NCBI GenBank assembly: GCA_012274445.1 | Contig: JAAROD010000094.1 | Location: forward strand, 186,001 to 250,000 | DNA length: 64,000 bases | From: Sclerotiophoma versabilis | Lineage: Eukaryota > Ascomycota > Dothideomycetes > Pleosporales > Didymellaceae | Reading direction: 5' to 3' | In this document: positions 46,864-58,918 of the stretch, piece after piece | Numbering within the stretch: position 1 is the stretch's first letter | Layout of the letters: every line of letters begins with the position of its first letter | Notes under the pieces: generated by a model | Seen by the model: only the letters and a program-made list of their open reading frames with translations | Database searches by the model: none | What the model was told of the DNA's origin: nothing | Made by a program: the position numbers and the translations under genes

Positions 46864-47717
46864 TTAGTTATATACCGCTTGAATGGCTTTCTTTTCAATA
46901 TCTACATTTGGACGTTCCTTTTCGGTGTCCTGCATATTACCAGATCGTGCGCGCATCCACCTCCAGATTGTTCTCCCAGCCTCCAAAAGCATCATAGTTG
47001 CCACAATGTCGAAAGCTGTGCCTATCACCCTTACATAGACCGTAAAGAACAGCACCATCGATCCGAGATGCGCAATGGTCCCCGTCTTCTTACTGACTTC
47101 GGTCGAACAAATCCCCATCCTTAGACACACAAGGTGCACTGTCTTCGCACTCAGCCATGCAAATGAGAGCGCGATTATTTTTGTCTCCTTCTCCGTGAGT
47201 CTTGCCCAAGACGCACATACCATGCATACAATTATCCACACTGTGGCTAACACGTCCCAGACCAAGTTCTTGAACGGTCTCATACGGCCCACCAATGTAA
47301 CATGCAGCAAAATGCACATGGTACCGCTAATTAAGAACGTTGCTCTAATTGTGGGACTCCATTTGTTGAAGAATGGTTCAAGCTGCAATTGTCAGCCCCA
47401 GGTGAAGGCTAGCGGAATTTGCAGGCACCTACAGTATAGAAGCCTCCGGCTGGCCATCGGTAGAGGTGTTTCGTGTATATGTACCGTACGATAGGGTTCT
47501 TTATGAAAAGTTCTCCAGGCCACATCTGTCGTTGCACCGAGATGAGAGTATTGGTAATGACGGTAGTGAACCAGGCGAGCCAGTAGGCTGTCATGAGGAG
47601 ATAGATGTTGAGGCGTGGTTTGACAAGGTTTGATCCTCTTTCAGCCTCGCTCTCTTGTATTGTATGCGCACGGTGAATCATCTTATTTTGGGAGTCGGAC
47701 TTCTTTGAGGAAGACAT
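46864..47717 (-). CDS. multi-pass membrane protein of unknown function
   Basis: Not recognised. Exons 47717-47433 and 47382-46864 join in phase 0 to 267 residues. Five or six hydrophobic segments are visible: around LNIYLLMTAYWLAWF, RATFLISGTMCILLHVTLV, VLATVWIIVCMVCASW, IIALSFAWLSAKTVHLV, LGSMVLFFTVYVRVIG and IVATMMLLEA. The N- and C-termini are charged and look cytosolic (C-terminal RARSGNMQDTEKERP). An upstream in-frame ATG (47843) would add 42 residues; I prefer 47717 because the longer stretch has no conserved look. Convergent with the SET gene, 45 bp apart, so the 3' ends overlap or nearly so. Confidence 0.7.
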
Positions 47718-48079
47718 GACAAGAGAAACGGTATTGAGTCTAGCGGACAGATGGGGCGAAGACCATGCGTTTAGGTTGCATTTGAATTCATTGAGGCTAC
47801 GAATTCTTTTAAACAAGTTCACAGAGTTATATCTGAGACTCATATGGATGACAGTTGACTGATGGTTTGGTCAGCATGTTTCAATTCTGCACAGGCTGCG
47901 CTAGTCCAAATCAGGCTAGACATTAACACTCGCTTGCCCCAGCGCGGCAGCTTGTCATAGCCCGAATGTCGTATGTATCTATCACATACGTCCGTATCAC
48001 TGCAGGAACCATTTGTCTTCGGATGAATATGATCATCACGGATTCACCCTTTGGCATCAGTCAATTCGATACCGTAACG
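47718..48079. other. intergenic region
   Basis: 362 bp between two minus-strand genes, containing the promoter of the multi-pass membrane protein. Nothing else recognised. Confidence 0.4.
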
Positions 48080-49207
48080 TCAACACAAGCCTGATGGCGC
48101 AGGACTCTCCAGACATGCCAGCGCCAGGTCTAAGTCGAACGCCTTGGCAGCTATGTTGTACTGTTTGATCGAGTACACTGTCGCTAACGTGCCGAAAAGT
48201 ATGGTCAGAAAGAAGGCACCGAATAGACTACCCCATAATCGATAGAATTGAGCTGGGTTGCGCTTGTCAGTCAAGACCTGCACAATGCTCTCGGGGGGGC
48301 CGTTGTAAATCTTTAAAAGTAACACAAGCTGGCGTTTCCAGTACCGGAATTCTGATATATCGTTCGCCAGGGGAAATTGTGGCGGAATATCGTTGGATCG
48401 CATGCCTTGTTCTTGCAGAAAGCTGTCTGTCCGAGGATCGCCCCAAGGCAACAGCAATTCAAGAGTTCGGATTGATTCTTCCAACAAACCCGGATTGAAG
48501 ACATTTTGGTCTGGATCTGCTAGGTGGTTCACAAGGCAGATCTTATGGCGATATATCGACAGAGTTCTATGACCACGTCGCCCCTGCAATCTCAAGTGGT
48601 CCGCTAGATTGTCTGTCCACCGTATGTTGATGCGGGTAATTCGTTGTAGGTTTACAGCTTTGAATGAGGTATCGAAAGTGGGCTCGTCTTCTGTCAAAAT
48701 GGCAGGTTCTTGTCGGAATTCTTCGGTAATGACACTACTCAGAGTCTGCTCTGGTTTCCATTGGACATAAGTCTCTCGTGGATTTCTAGGCCCAACAAAC
48801 AGACCTCTCGACGAGATGGTGATTCCTAGCCAAATACGAGCTGCAAGCTCAGCTGTACGGCCGATCTCTTCATCAATGAGCGTATCATGTCGTTTCTTAA
48901 TTTCATCCAGAATGAGGCTTTTTGTCAAATTTTGATGGGTTCTGACCTCATTGATTGTTGTACGCAAATCGCTAATCGTCTTGTCTGCAAAGCGGAACTC
49001 GTACTGATGAAGCGCTTGTAATGTCCTGCCGATGAATTGCAAGAAGTCCGTGTAGTCTTCTTCGAGGAAGGACTCTGCCTTCAAGTCGAGGTGTGGCCAG
49101 ATGGTGTTTAAGAGCTGACACTTCTCAAAAGCTGATTCTCCGCAGAGATCTGCAGCGATTGACGTAGAAAACAGTTCCATTGTTCGAGATAATGTTCCTG
49201 ACGGCAT
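48080..49207 (-). CDS. uncharacterised ascomycete protein with C-terminal TM anchor
   Basis: Single exon, 375 residues. It belongs to a widespread but unnamed ascomycete family that I know only by pattern: a helical N-terminal half (HQYEFRFADKTISDLR), the block ARIWLGITI, the block RINIRWTDNLADHL followed by LSIYRHKICL, then ELLLPWGDP and EFRYWKRQL. Near the C-terminus DKRNPAQFYRLW precedes a single TM segment (about residues 328-350, LFGAFFLTILFGTLATVYSI) and a short tail. This suggests a cytosolic domain tail-anchored in a membrane. It is transcribed divergently from the trypsin/DUF2235 fusion with 351 bp between starts, so the two may be co-regulated. Function unknown. Confidence 0.75.
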   Translation of the reverse strand: MPSGTLSRTMELFSTSIAADLCGESAFEKCQLLNTIWPHLDLKAESFLEEDYTDFLQFIGRTLQALHQYEFRFADKTISDLRTTINEVRTHQNLTKSLILDEIKKRHDTLIDEEIGRTAELAARIWLGITISSRGLFVGPRNPRETYVQWKPEQTLSSVITEEFRQEPAILTEDEPTFDTSFKAVNLQRITRINIRWTDNLADHLRLQGRRGHRTLSIYRHKICLVNHLADPDQNVFNPGLLEESIRTLELLLPWGDPRTDSFLQEQGMRSNDIPPQFPLANDISEFRYWKRQLVLLLKIYNGPPESIVQVLTDKRNPAQFYRLWGSLFGAFFLTILFGTLATVYSIKQYNIAAKAFDLDLALACLESPAPSGLC

Positions 49208-49558
49208 AGAACGTCAAGGCGAGCTGTCAATCGCAAAAAAAAGTAAGTATAGATGCACCACGAAGCGTTCGAAGTTCCTACTTGAATTCGAAGTTATCGG
49301 TCGCACTTAACCCCGCTGTCGCTGCGCCCGTCAGCAGACCTGGTCACCTCAGCTGTCAAGGCTAAGCGACTGCCAAGTCCAAGCTGAAGTAAAACCTCTT
49401 CAGCTGTCCGTGGAACACGATCCTCCACGACTTGTCGTAGGTCATAGAGGACGTATAAACCTTCGGACCTCATCAATGGTCGACCGATTGAGATATTCCA
49501 TGACGACTCTGATCACAAAAACGTCAAGAAAACTATCCCCCCTTTATAAAGTCGAGCT
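49208..49558. promoter_or_regulatory. shared divergent promoter region
   Basis: 351 bp between two divergent start codons. A TATAAA box at 49545-49550 points toward the fusion gene but lies only 9 bp before its ATG, so either it is not used or the true start codon is downstream. No other element recognised. Confidence 0.45.
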
Positions 49559-52500
49559 ATGCAACCTGTCTATCGTCACAAACGGTCCGTAGATGTGTGG
49601 TATGTGATCTTAACTCAACCCTCACCCACCAGAACATGGTTGGAAAAGAGAGAGAGGAGAAGAACTGACTGTGCGGAATACAGTAAGGTAGACCGCCGGT
49701 ACGTGGGTCTTCTACGAGAACTTCGGCCCCCGGGTTTCGTCCAACAGCAGTGGGACCCAAGAGTGATACAGAGGCTCGAGGAGAGTATACGACATGCCAC
49801 TGCCACACTACCTGCGTCCATGCCGGATGATAAGGTTATTTCAGAAATTGTGCTCTGCATGGCCGGAAGGAAAGCGCCTGAGAGGAAAGACCATGTAGCA
49901 TTGAGACCAACCGTATGGATATATTGTGGAAGCAGAAGATGCAAAAGACGAGTGCGCGACGCTATCGAGTTCCTAGGCTGTCTACAACAATTTTGTACGA
50001 CACTCGGACCGGAATCGCTCCATTTATCGCGGGACGCTCCATATCCTGCTTCTGGAAGAAAAGGATCTGTAACGCACTTGGGTGAGACCGCGAATGAGGC
50101 TGTTTCGCTTGCATTGCTAGCTCCTTCCCTGGACGGTACCCACTGTGGCATCAAAGCTAGACTTACTTTTTGTACCTCAGAACAACAGACTGAGGTATAT
50201 ACTACTGTGGGCGGTACAATTGCAGTAGATGGGAAGTTATTCGGACTGGCCTCAGCGCACAGCATTGTTAGCGAGTATCGTCGACTTTTCATGGACGAGG
50301 ACGATGCTAGCGACTCGGATGTAGATGAACAGCCAGGGTCAAGACCGGTCGTTATCTCGACAAGAAGTGAAGACGTTGAGGCAGGAGACGAGTTGCCGAA
50401 AGAAACCAACTTAAGCTACGACGAGCTTTTGCTGGGGGCTGATAGTGATACACCTTCAACAAGCACTGGTAGCGACACAAAGTTATCTCGAGGTTTCGAC
50501 GGTTCTGAATATCGATGGATACCATGTCAACTTCCCGTTACTGTTGCCTTTTTGGGGTCGGGTACCACCACTGGTAGCTGGACCTGTCCTGAGAATGCAC
50601 CGAAGACCTCCGACTTTGCCCTGGTCGAGGATCTTTCGGTATTGGAGAGAAAGGAAAACATGTACCGTGAAGAGGAAAACGATCGCTGGAAATCCATAAC
50701 AGGTACGCTCAGTACGTCTGATCTCAGCGCTGGTGAAGTTCACATCATCGAGAGCAATCAGAGTGCAGCTTTGACTGGATACCTTCTGGACATGAACGCC
50801 GCTGTGATACTGAGAGGGGTCATCATGCGGACTAAGAAAATACAAATTCTTTCCGCCGTGCGTAAGTCAGCGCACAGCTTTTTGGATTACTAGAACTGAC
50901 CGGAAATCTAGCTCAGGGTCTATCCGGCGCTTGGGTCGTTCGCAATGGAAAGCTGTGTGGTGTTGTTCATGCAGCATACGCTCAGAGTCCTTATCTTCAC
51001 ATGCTTCCTATTGAGACAGTTTTCAGCGACATCAAAAGCTTCATGTCAGCTTCTGACGTTAGAGTAGCGACACCGGCAGATCTTCTGGAACGCATCCTTC
51101 CACCCGAAAAAGCCGAAGATCAATACCTCATCGACCCACCTCAACAAACCGAAGACATGCGTGCAGCGACCAGCCGTCCCATCCGTCCACAAGCGTCTCT
51201 AGTCATCTTCTGTGATGGTTCATGGCTCGGTCGCGAAGAAGCTCCCAGTAACATCCAATTACTTGCAAGCATGGTCGGTGATATTCAATTCTACGACTTT
51301 GAGACTAGTGGATCATCCGAAGTACACTTTATGAAGACTTTCCAGGAGCACGTGACTGCCGGCTACCAGCAAGGTCTGAGCGTAGGTCATACCTTCCTTG
51401 ACTTCGCGTGGGACGACGAAGCAATTTCAAAGATCAGCGAAGAGTGCGTCAATGTGTACAAGTTCATCGTTGACAACTACTCTGATGACCAAGAGATATA
51501 CCTTTTCGGATTTGGTCGAGGAGCTTTTACCGTCCGATCGGTTGTGGGTATGATCAACAACTGTGGCATTCTCAAACGTCCAGTAGGAACAGATGAAGAG
51601 ATAAGTCTGCTATGCAATGACGTTTTTCGCAGATATCGCTCTCCATTTCCTGTCGATGCCCCTGGAAGCAAGGAATCCCAAATGCTGAGGGCCGATTCCA
51701 GCCGCGTATGGCAAGTTCGACAACCCGTGAGATGTATGAATGTCATCGAAACGGTTGGACCTCTGGGAATACCTCGACTGCGTGTCGGTCCTGACATGTC
51801 TTCTTTGGAGTTTTTTGATCAACAAGTGTCTAGTGTCGTACAGCACGTCCGGCACGCAGTCGCGATACATGATCGCTTAGCAGCCATGCCACTCTGCCCA
51901 GTCTTCCCTGGCAAAGAATCGGCTCATCTTAGCTTTCGGCAGGTGTGGTTCCCCGGTACCCACTACGACCTTGGACGCATATCATTCAGGTTTGTACGTC
52001 TAAGACCAGCTACGTTCCTCGGGATGATCCTTGGATGGCTTCCGGGTATTTTGTACAGAACAGTACACCCCAACAATGTCCTCGCAGATTATGTGCTTCG
52101 GTGGCAGGTGGAAGAGCTGCGGGATATGGACGGCGGTCACGACTCGATCATACCGGATATCGACCAGCGCCTGTTTGAAATGCGCGACCAAATGAAATCA
52201 CCCCAGGAGGCCACTGAAGGCAGTGGAGATATCTACGGAAAACCTTATCCACCGATCGGACCTTTGTCAGGACTGTTTCAACACGAATCTCGATTTGTTA
52301 TCTCCACTTTTGACCCTTTCGGCGTACAAAGCATAATCCGAATCCTATCAGCAACCATGGATAGGTATATGTCAGGCAGTTGGCTTCAAGTCTACGGAAA
52401 AATACCTAGAGAGCCTCCAGTTTTGTTCACAAGTGGAAAAACAAGAGGCGCGGGCCGCTTTGGGTCAAAGGTCGCATCAGGTGTCCAGCATGGCCTAGAC

Positions 52501-52584
52501 AAAGACCGATATCCTAGCAGGACGTACGAAAGCTACCAACTTTCGGGGGTAGGATCCTATACCTCTGAATACGGATGGCCTTGA
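49559..52584 (+). CDS. trypsin-like protease fused to a DUF2235 alpha/beta-hydrolase domain lacking its nucleophile
   Basis: Exons 49559-50861 and 50912-52584 give 991 residues in one frame. Residues about 205-460 form a trypsin-like domain: GGTIAVDGKLFGLASAHS (His234), DFALVEDL (Asp352), and after the intron QGLSGAWVVRNGKLCGVVHAA (Ser439), so the triad looks complete. From about residue 535 a DUF2235 domain follows: LVIFCDGSW, NVYKFIVDNYSDDQEIYLFG, FGRGAFTVRSVVGMINNCG, ETVGPLGIP and WFPGTHYDLG. DUF2235 hydrolases (Tle1-like phospholipases) normally show GFSRGA and WDTVG; here the nucleophile Ser is Gly636 and the acid Asp is Glu714, while His785 remains. The domain is therefore probably a non-catalytic binder. 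No NB-ARC, NACHT or TM segment. N-terminal 200 residues unassigned. Divergent from a tail-anchored protein. Confidence 0.85.
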
Positions 52585-53028
52585 TATGAGAGCAGAGCTT
52601 CGTTGACATGCTGTAAGCACGCAGTTGGGGGCATGAGATCAGGACAAAGGGGCCTGGCTACGACCATGCACATTAGCTAAGGTCTTTATGAATAGAACGG
52701 TCTTCAAATTAATACGATGAACAGGTTGATATTATTTTTTTGTTTCCCGCGGCTCATGTGAGAAGTTGTCTAATCTTGTGATAAGTTAGCAACAATTTTG
52801 TACGCAAAGTATCTACGCTCACGCAATTTCAGGAGCAGAGAGAATGATGAGAAAGGCTTTGAGCACATTCCATGGGATTTGTTTCCCCACACCATAAGCT
52901 ATCACCGCTTGGATTTTATGGAAAGAACGTTTATGTATGGGATATTGTGGTATGGTGCTAGGAGGGTATCGAACTGAGAAGCAGGCGCTGCATGCTACGC
53001 TATAAAACCAAACATGAGAACCGCCCAC
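52585..53028. other. intergenic region between convergent genes
   Basis: 444 bp, AT-rich around 52720-52760 (a T-run); probable 3' ends of both flanking genes. No gene. Confidence 0.4.
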
Positions 53029-55831
53029 TCAAAAGTCGTCCGCAGGTCTAATTCCACTGTATAATGCATCAAGCTTCAGGTCCTCAACCTTGGACTTCCA
53101 GTTTCTGACTTTGGGTATTGTAATTTCCCAACCACGATCCTCTGTCTCTTCCAGTAGCTCTATGGATTTGAGTTCCGCGTCCCGCTCATCGATGGCGCAA
53201 ATGATGAACGTGGAAAGATAGAAGTAAACAAATGGATGCTTGTTGTTGATGTGGTGCTGAATATAGTACTGCCACGCATGGGAGGACCAGGGTCGATCGA
53301 AAGCTGTCACTTGTAGTTAGCGTAGTCTTTGGTTACGGTTTTAGTGTATACTTACGCATAGCATTCCAGTGATATACATGCCCTTCAGGGGTAGCAAAAT
53401 TTGATCCAGTGTTGCCCAGACTTCGCATGGTGGGCATAGGCCATGCGCAATAGTGCGTTTGAACGGAGCCCTTTGCCATGATGCCATTCGGATATTGTTG
53501 CTTCCATGAGTTTGCGAAGTCTTCCAGAGAGTTTGTGGGTGGAAAAGGGAGTGAAGGCACACGCTGGCCATCAGAAGTCAACTCGGTATGTTCGTATGGG
53601 AGGTACAAGTCGAACGCCCCATCTGAGCCCTGCATGATCACTGGTTGAGATTGCGGCTCTTCCCAGTCTGGGAGCAGCGAAACGATTCCTAACCGCTCCA
53701 TATCTTCGATAACTCGTCGAATAAAACGGTTTTCATTACGGGTGAGCTTTTCCGATGTCGACTCCCTTTGGCGAATTGCGATCATAGTTGGATCTTGATC
53801 GTAACATCTGAAACGGTTGCCGTCGTATTGTACATCGTGAGGCGGAGAATACCGGAGTTCGGGCGAGCATTCAATTACCATCTCTTCCAGAAAAATCTCT
53901 TGGATAGAAGGCGGTACGACACTGCGGATGACACGCTTCGCAACTGATCGAGGGGATGGGTCGCCAACTAACATCAACAGGGCATCTTAAACGATGTCTA
54001 GAAGTTCGAAGGGTTGACCGACTTCACGATCGATAACGATGAACTGCCATGAGTCGACGACAATAGGATCGTACATCGATGTCTTCCGTAACCTCAACTG
54101 GTTCTTGATATCCTCTAGGGTCATGGTTGTGGTCCATGGGGCATCGTGCAAGCCTTCGCGAGTAGAGGCGGATCGATAACGGTTGATGAATAGTTCGGGT
54201 TCCGTGGGGTGAACTGTAGCTTCCGCATTGGTACCCTCATAAACGACGAGGTGCAACCGGTTCGTTCGTTTACGCAACTCTTCGAGAAATTCGCGGGTGA
54301 AAGAGTCGCCCATTGCCATTTGTCCACAGAGGAAATTCCGCGACTCGACATGGACATAAGCCTTAGTTTCATCTCTCAGTTTGAGACTCGATGTGTAATC
54401 TCCTTTGCTCGTCGGCACAAAGCCAAGATAAACACCAGTAGTGCATTCACTCAATATACTGGTAGGGTCAAACCAGTGTTCGTTGTACATACCAAGCATC
54501 AAGAGCTTGCATATGGTAGTATAATCCTCGAAGTTTGAGCAAATACTGGCAACAGTCCAAGGTGTCAGAAGGGTGGGGAACCAACGATAGCTGCAGTGTG
54601 GTCAGAAGTTGATGCGTCGCGATGCAAGGAAAACACGTACAGTATGTCCCATGCTGGTTTGGTCATTCGAAGACCTTCCGTGGAACTGGGAATAACGCCA
54701 CCAAGGAGACGCATTGGTTTGATGTCGCCGCCAGCCAGTGTCTGAGCACAAATGGCTACGCGCAGGTACTGTACCGCCTAGGGCCGCCATGCGTTCTCAA
54801 AATAATCGCAGTACATCTCGAGCTGACTAGCCTGGCATCCAGCAAGAAACTCGTCAATGCAACTTGATCTGCTTGCGTGCTCGAGCACTTCTGCTTCGCT
54901 ATCGTTCAGGACCATGATTCGAAACCAGGCTCGTACAATTTCTACTCCAAGATCGGCTTGGTCACCATTAGGTGAGTCGCTTCTGCGAAGCGGTCGATCA
55001 TCGAGGTCGGGAACGATACTATAGAGGCGGTTGATCGCGTCGTTGCAAAGGTCAGTCTGAAATTGTTTAAGAATCTTAATGCTTCCATCATCGGGCATGC
55101 TCTGAAGCGAACTCATAGGTATCCTGGGGCTGAGTGGGGACTGGAGAACTAAGATCTTTTCGAACTGTGCCGCGTCTGGGTACGGCGTAGCCGACCTAGG
55201 CGTCTCAGGTGTTGGGCGTCGGTCTTTCATATTTGACACTACGGCATGTTAGCAACGAATAGCTTCAAAAGCGTACGCACGATCGCGCTGGGCAACGAAT
55301 GCCTCAGTTTGAACGTACGGTAGATACGATAGCGTTCAGAGAGAGTTCCCGTGCACTGCGCGTGACTATGAGGCTAGGAATTTAGTAAGACATACTCAAC
55401 AATGCATCTGCGAGTTGCCTGGTGTCACTCTCGACCTTTGCGATCCACTTGGTGTAGTCTGGTGTATCCACACCACGCGTGTGGAATCTTTCGCGTAGGC
55501 GTCGGCGCAGATTCATCGCCAACTGAAGTTTCTGCATTTTCTGTTTTGCCGTTTGCGGATCCTGGACCTCAATCTTTTCCGCCTCTTTCTGAAACTTGTC
55601 CCACGCCATGTTCATATCCTTGAGGTCCTGCGCGTGCCGTGGGCACCACACATCATCCTCGGATGGTAGCGGTACGTGACATGTTCGTCCATCTGATTCG
55701 GTAGCTTCGCATATATCTCGTTGCAAAGCGGGTGACCGTGGTGGCGAGGAAGCTCGAATCAGACTTCGCGATTTACTCTGAAAGCTCGGTCGGCGTTCCT
55801 GCAGCGACGGGATGCGCAGGTGGACGCTCAT
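53029..55831 (-). pseudogene. large uncharacterised gene interrupted by two in-frame stop codons
   Basis: Exons 55831-55396, 55238-54641, 54590-53356 and 53303-53029 join in consistent phases to 848 codons, but TAG at 54780-54778 (codon 299) and TAA at 53989-53987 (codon 546) interrupt the frame. The sequence on both sides reads as one protein (ENAWRP-stop-AVQYLRVAICAQTLAGG; ELLDIV-stop-DALLMLVGDPSPRS), and no GT-AG intron can remove either stop while keeping frame. Each stop is one C-to-T change from CAG or CAA. The N-terminus has a Cys/His element (ICEATESDGRTCHVPLPSE, WCPRHAQ) found at the start of many fungal proteins of unknown function, then a helix rich in Lys/Gln. A recently inactivated gene is most likely; sequencing error or readthrough are alternatives. 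Confidence 0.7.
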
Positions 55832-57378
55832 AGTAGCAATTCAAAACGTCACAAATGGAAAAGAAACGGAACTAGAAAGAGAAGCATATAGCGAGAGGCC
55901 TAAAGGTTTGAACACACAAAAGCTGGTAGCGTCAAAGCATCCCGAGTCGGCAAGGCTGAAAGAGAAGAGGAAAGCCTGGAAACGCGGGAGCATGCCAGTC
56001 TTCAGGTTAATGGAGGGGCTGTCTCTGCCGAGCCACCCATACGAAGTACCACTGCGGCGTAGCCAACACGGGTGACTACCTTGAACTATGCAGCCGGGGT
56101 GCATTGTTAGGGAAGGCTGCTTCATAGCCGCGGGGCGCTTAGGCGCAATAAACGTGGTCCGTTCGTAACACCGTCAGCGTCTTCAAACGTGGAAGCAGTG
56201 CATAACAAGTGGAACCCGCTCTTTGTTGCCTCACCGTCTTGTTGCTGACCAGCAGCCGCCAACGCCAGGACAGGGCGGGGTTGGCTTATGAGCAAGGTCA
56301 CTGTGTCGCTACCATTGCTCTGGTTCTCATCACCCTTTCCACAAACCCGCGTCTCCCAACTCGGGCCTATTTGCATGGTGCTGAGGGCGCGGAATACGGC
56401 CAATCAGAGGTATATATGTACGTATGAACGTGATGTGAATTGTGGGGTCGGATGTTGGAAGGTAGGGTCCGCGGGTGGTTATCGAACGATGGAGATCATG
56501 GAGAGAGCAGATCCACTAGTCCCTACGCTGGATATGGTTACGACTGAACAGTTGTCAGGGGCTGTCAGCGCGCCTGTTTTCTGGTAAATGTGTTTCCCTG
56601 CACATTGCTCCTTGCACTTCGGCTATTGCACGCGCGCTGTCAATGCGAAAGCGCCCAGCGCGTATTTGTAGGCTCTGATTGGCGCATTGGAAGACAGAGA
56701 TTACTTGTCAGCCAATGCTGCCTCGAACATTCCGGGTCGATGGACGAGAGACAAGGACATGACGGATCCGTTCTGCAAGCAGATTGGTGAGTAGTCGAGC
56801 TGGGCGCATATGCACTGTGCGTCGCGTCACGAGCTATCGTCGATTTGAGCGCCGTGGAACGGGTCATGCACTTGACTCGGGTGGCCCAGTGGATCATCTT
56901 TACCTGAATATGAATAATTGATAACGGAATGCAGAGTGCGTCCTTCAGGGTGGAGTCCGTCATTCATTTGGCGAGTGAGAGCATCTATTGGTCAGCCGCG
57001 CTACAATCCCGCAGTTTGGGGTGGACTGAGCCGTGAAGCTTCGCTGTGTCTGGCAAGGTCGATAGGCTGAAATGGCTGGGAACAAAGTCAAAGCGGATTA
57101 GAAGGATGCCCAGACACGGCAGGAGACGGAAGGTAAAGTGTGACAGAGGGAACACCTGCAGCCAGTCAATGTGACTGTTCATTGGTTTGTTTGCCGCGCT
57201 CGGCGCTTGGCTCGGGTCATTGCGCTGCCTTGCGCTGCCTGACTACGTCGAGGTGGAGTATTGTTCGCGGAACATTCTTCATAGTGGGCATACAATAAGA
57301 AAATCAATGCTTGTGCTTGTGCGGTAAGTGAGCTCTTAGTTGTGTGTTGTCCATCACGGTTCCAAAAGAGACGCTCAT
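55832..57378. other. intergenic region
   Basis: 1.55 kb. Includes the promoter of the broken gene at the left. A direct repeat TTGCGCTGCC x2 lies near 57222-57241. No ORF with domains. Confidence 0.45.
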
Positions 57379-58918
57379 TTAGTACTCCAACGACTCCTCG
57401 AACAATACTCGCAGCTGTTCCCTCTGCTGATCCAGCTCAGTCTCCAGATGCGGTGCCAGCATCAGCACTCTCTGCTGCGGAATTGTGCCTTCCACCAGGC
57501 CGTCAACATGATCCTTTGTAAACCCTAGCGCCTTCAGCCCACGCGGCTGATCGCCCAACTTGACCAAGAACTCCGCCAATGCCTCACCAAGCACCTCACC
57601 AGCGCTCTCCCTCTTCACGTTCGAAATGTCCACACCAAAGGCCTCTGCTGCAGCCAAATGCCTCTCCGGGTTCGATGCACCAGTGAACTTGAAAACTGCT
57701 GGTGCAGTGACAGCGACAGAAACGCCGTGAGGAATGATGGTGTGGTCAACCTGGTAGCCGGCATGCTTGTAGCCTGGATTCTGGCCCGAGATAGGGTATG
57801 ACATGCCGTGGCACAGATGTACACCTGCGTTGCCAAATCCTACACCAGCAAGTGTCGCAGCCAACAGCATTTGACTTTGCGCCTCGTGGTCTTCTGGATC
57901 CTTGACGGCACGGGGTAGGTACTTGACGGTGTCGCGGAGAGCTTGTAGCGAGAAGATATCGGAGATGGGATTGGCGCCCTGGTATGCGGGGCGTTGGATG
58001 GGGTTCTGGGGGCGTGGCGTGCGCTCGTAGTAAGGGATTGCGGTCCAGGATTCGAGGGAGTGGCAGAGCACGTCGAGACCTGAGGAGGCGTGGACTGCGC
58101 TGGGCATGGTGCGGGTGTTGAGGGGATCGACTATGCCGAGGGTTGGCTTAAGATTGCGGTGCGCAATACCTGTCTTTGCCCGCTTGGAGACTAGATCAAA
58201 GATGGCCGTGCCAGTGGTTTCAGATCCGGTTCCTGCAGTTGTAGGTACGGCAACAAGAGGGAATAGCTTCGATGGGATGGGAAGGCCCTTGCCAAGGGGA
58301 GCGTTGACGAAGTCGAGGAAGTCGGCATCTTAGGTATGTTAGTCCACCGCTCAACGTGGACCAGAGAAGAGAAGTTATCTTACCAGGGAATGTAGTATAC
58401 AAGTTCATCAATTTCGCGGTGTCAATCACACTTCCACCGCCGACTGCCAAAAACGCATCTGGCCTCCATGGCTTCGCAAACTCAATCGCCTCTTTAATAC
58501 TGCTATCCTTCGGCTCAACCCGCACCTTGTCATACACCTCAAACTCCACTCCCTCTCTTGTCAACCCCTCAACAACCTGCTTCATGGCATCCAACTTCCG
58601 TACGTTTTGGTCTGTGACAACCATGACACGCTTCGAGCCCATGTTCTTGAAGTCCATGCCCACTTCTTTTGTACACCCAGGCCCGAAGCGTATACTCGAG
58701 GCGGCCATTTCGAAAGCATATTCTTTTTGCTGAGAAAAGTCGACGGGCGTTGCGAGGTGTCGGCGCGCTTGGTGGATGGTCGAGGGTGTCTGGTTGTGGT
58801 AATTTGGGTTCGCATGGCACGGACACGAGGATGGATGCGTGAATTGAACGGTACGGAGGAGATTCACAGCGCGAGCGGCGCGTGAGGGTGCTATGCGGAT
58901 CGCTGTTGATAGCGTCAT
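57379..58918 (-). CDS. mitochondrial iron-containing alcohol dehydrogenase, hydroxyacid-oxoacid transhydrogenase-like
   Basis: Group III (iron-type) alcohol dehydrogenase of the ADHFE1/HOT kind, which couples 4-hydroxybutyrate oxidation to 2-oxoglutarate reduction in mitochondria. Exons 58918-58384 and 58328-57379 give 494 residues. The first 55 residues are Arg/Ser/Ala-rich with few acidic residues, a mitochondrial presequence. Diagnostic blocks: NMGSKRVMVVTD, AVGGGSVIDTAK, PTTAGTGSETTG, GLDVLCHSLE, and metal-binding histidines in HLCHGMSYPI and HTIIPHGVSVAVT. Length and order match human ADHFE1 and fungal orthologues. Substrate assignment rests on family only. Confidence 0.93.
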
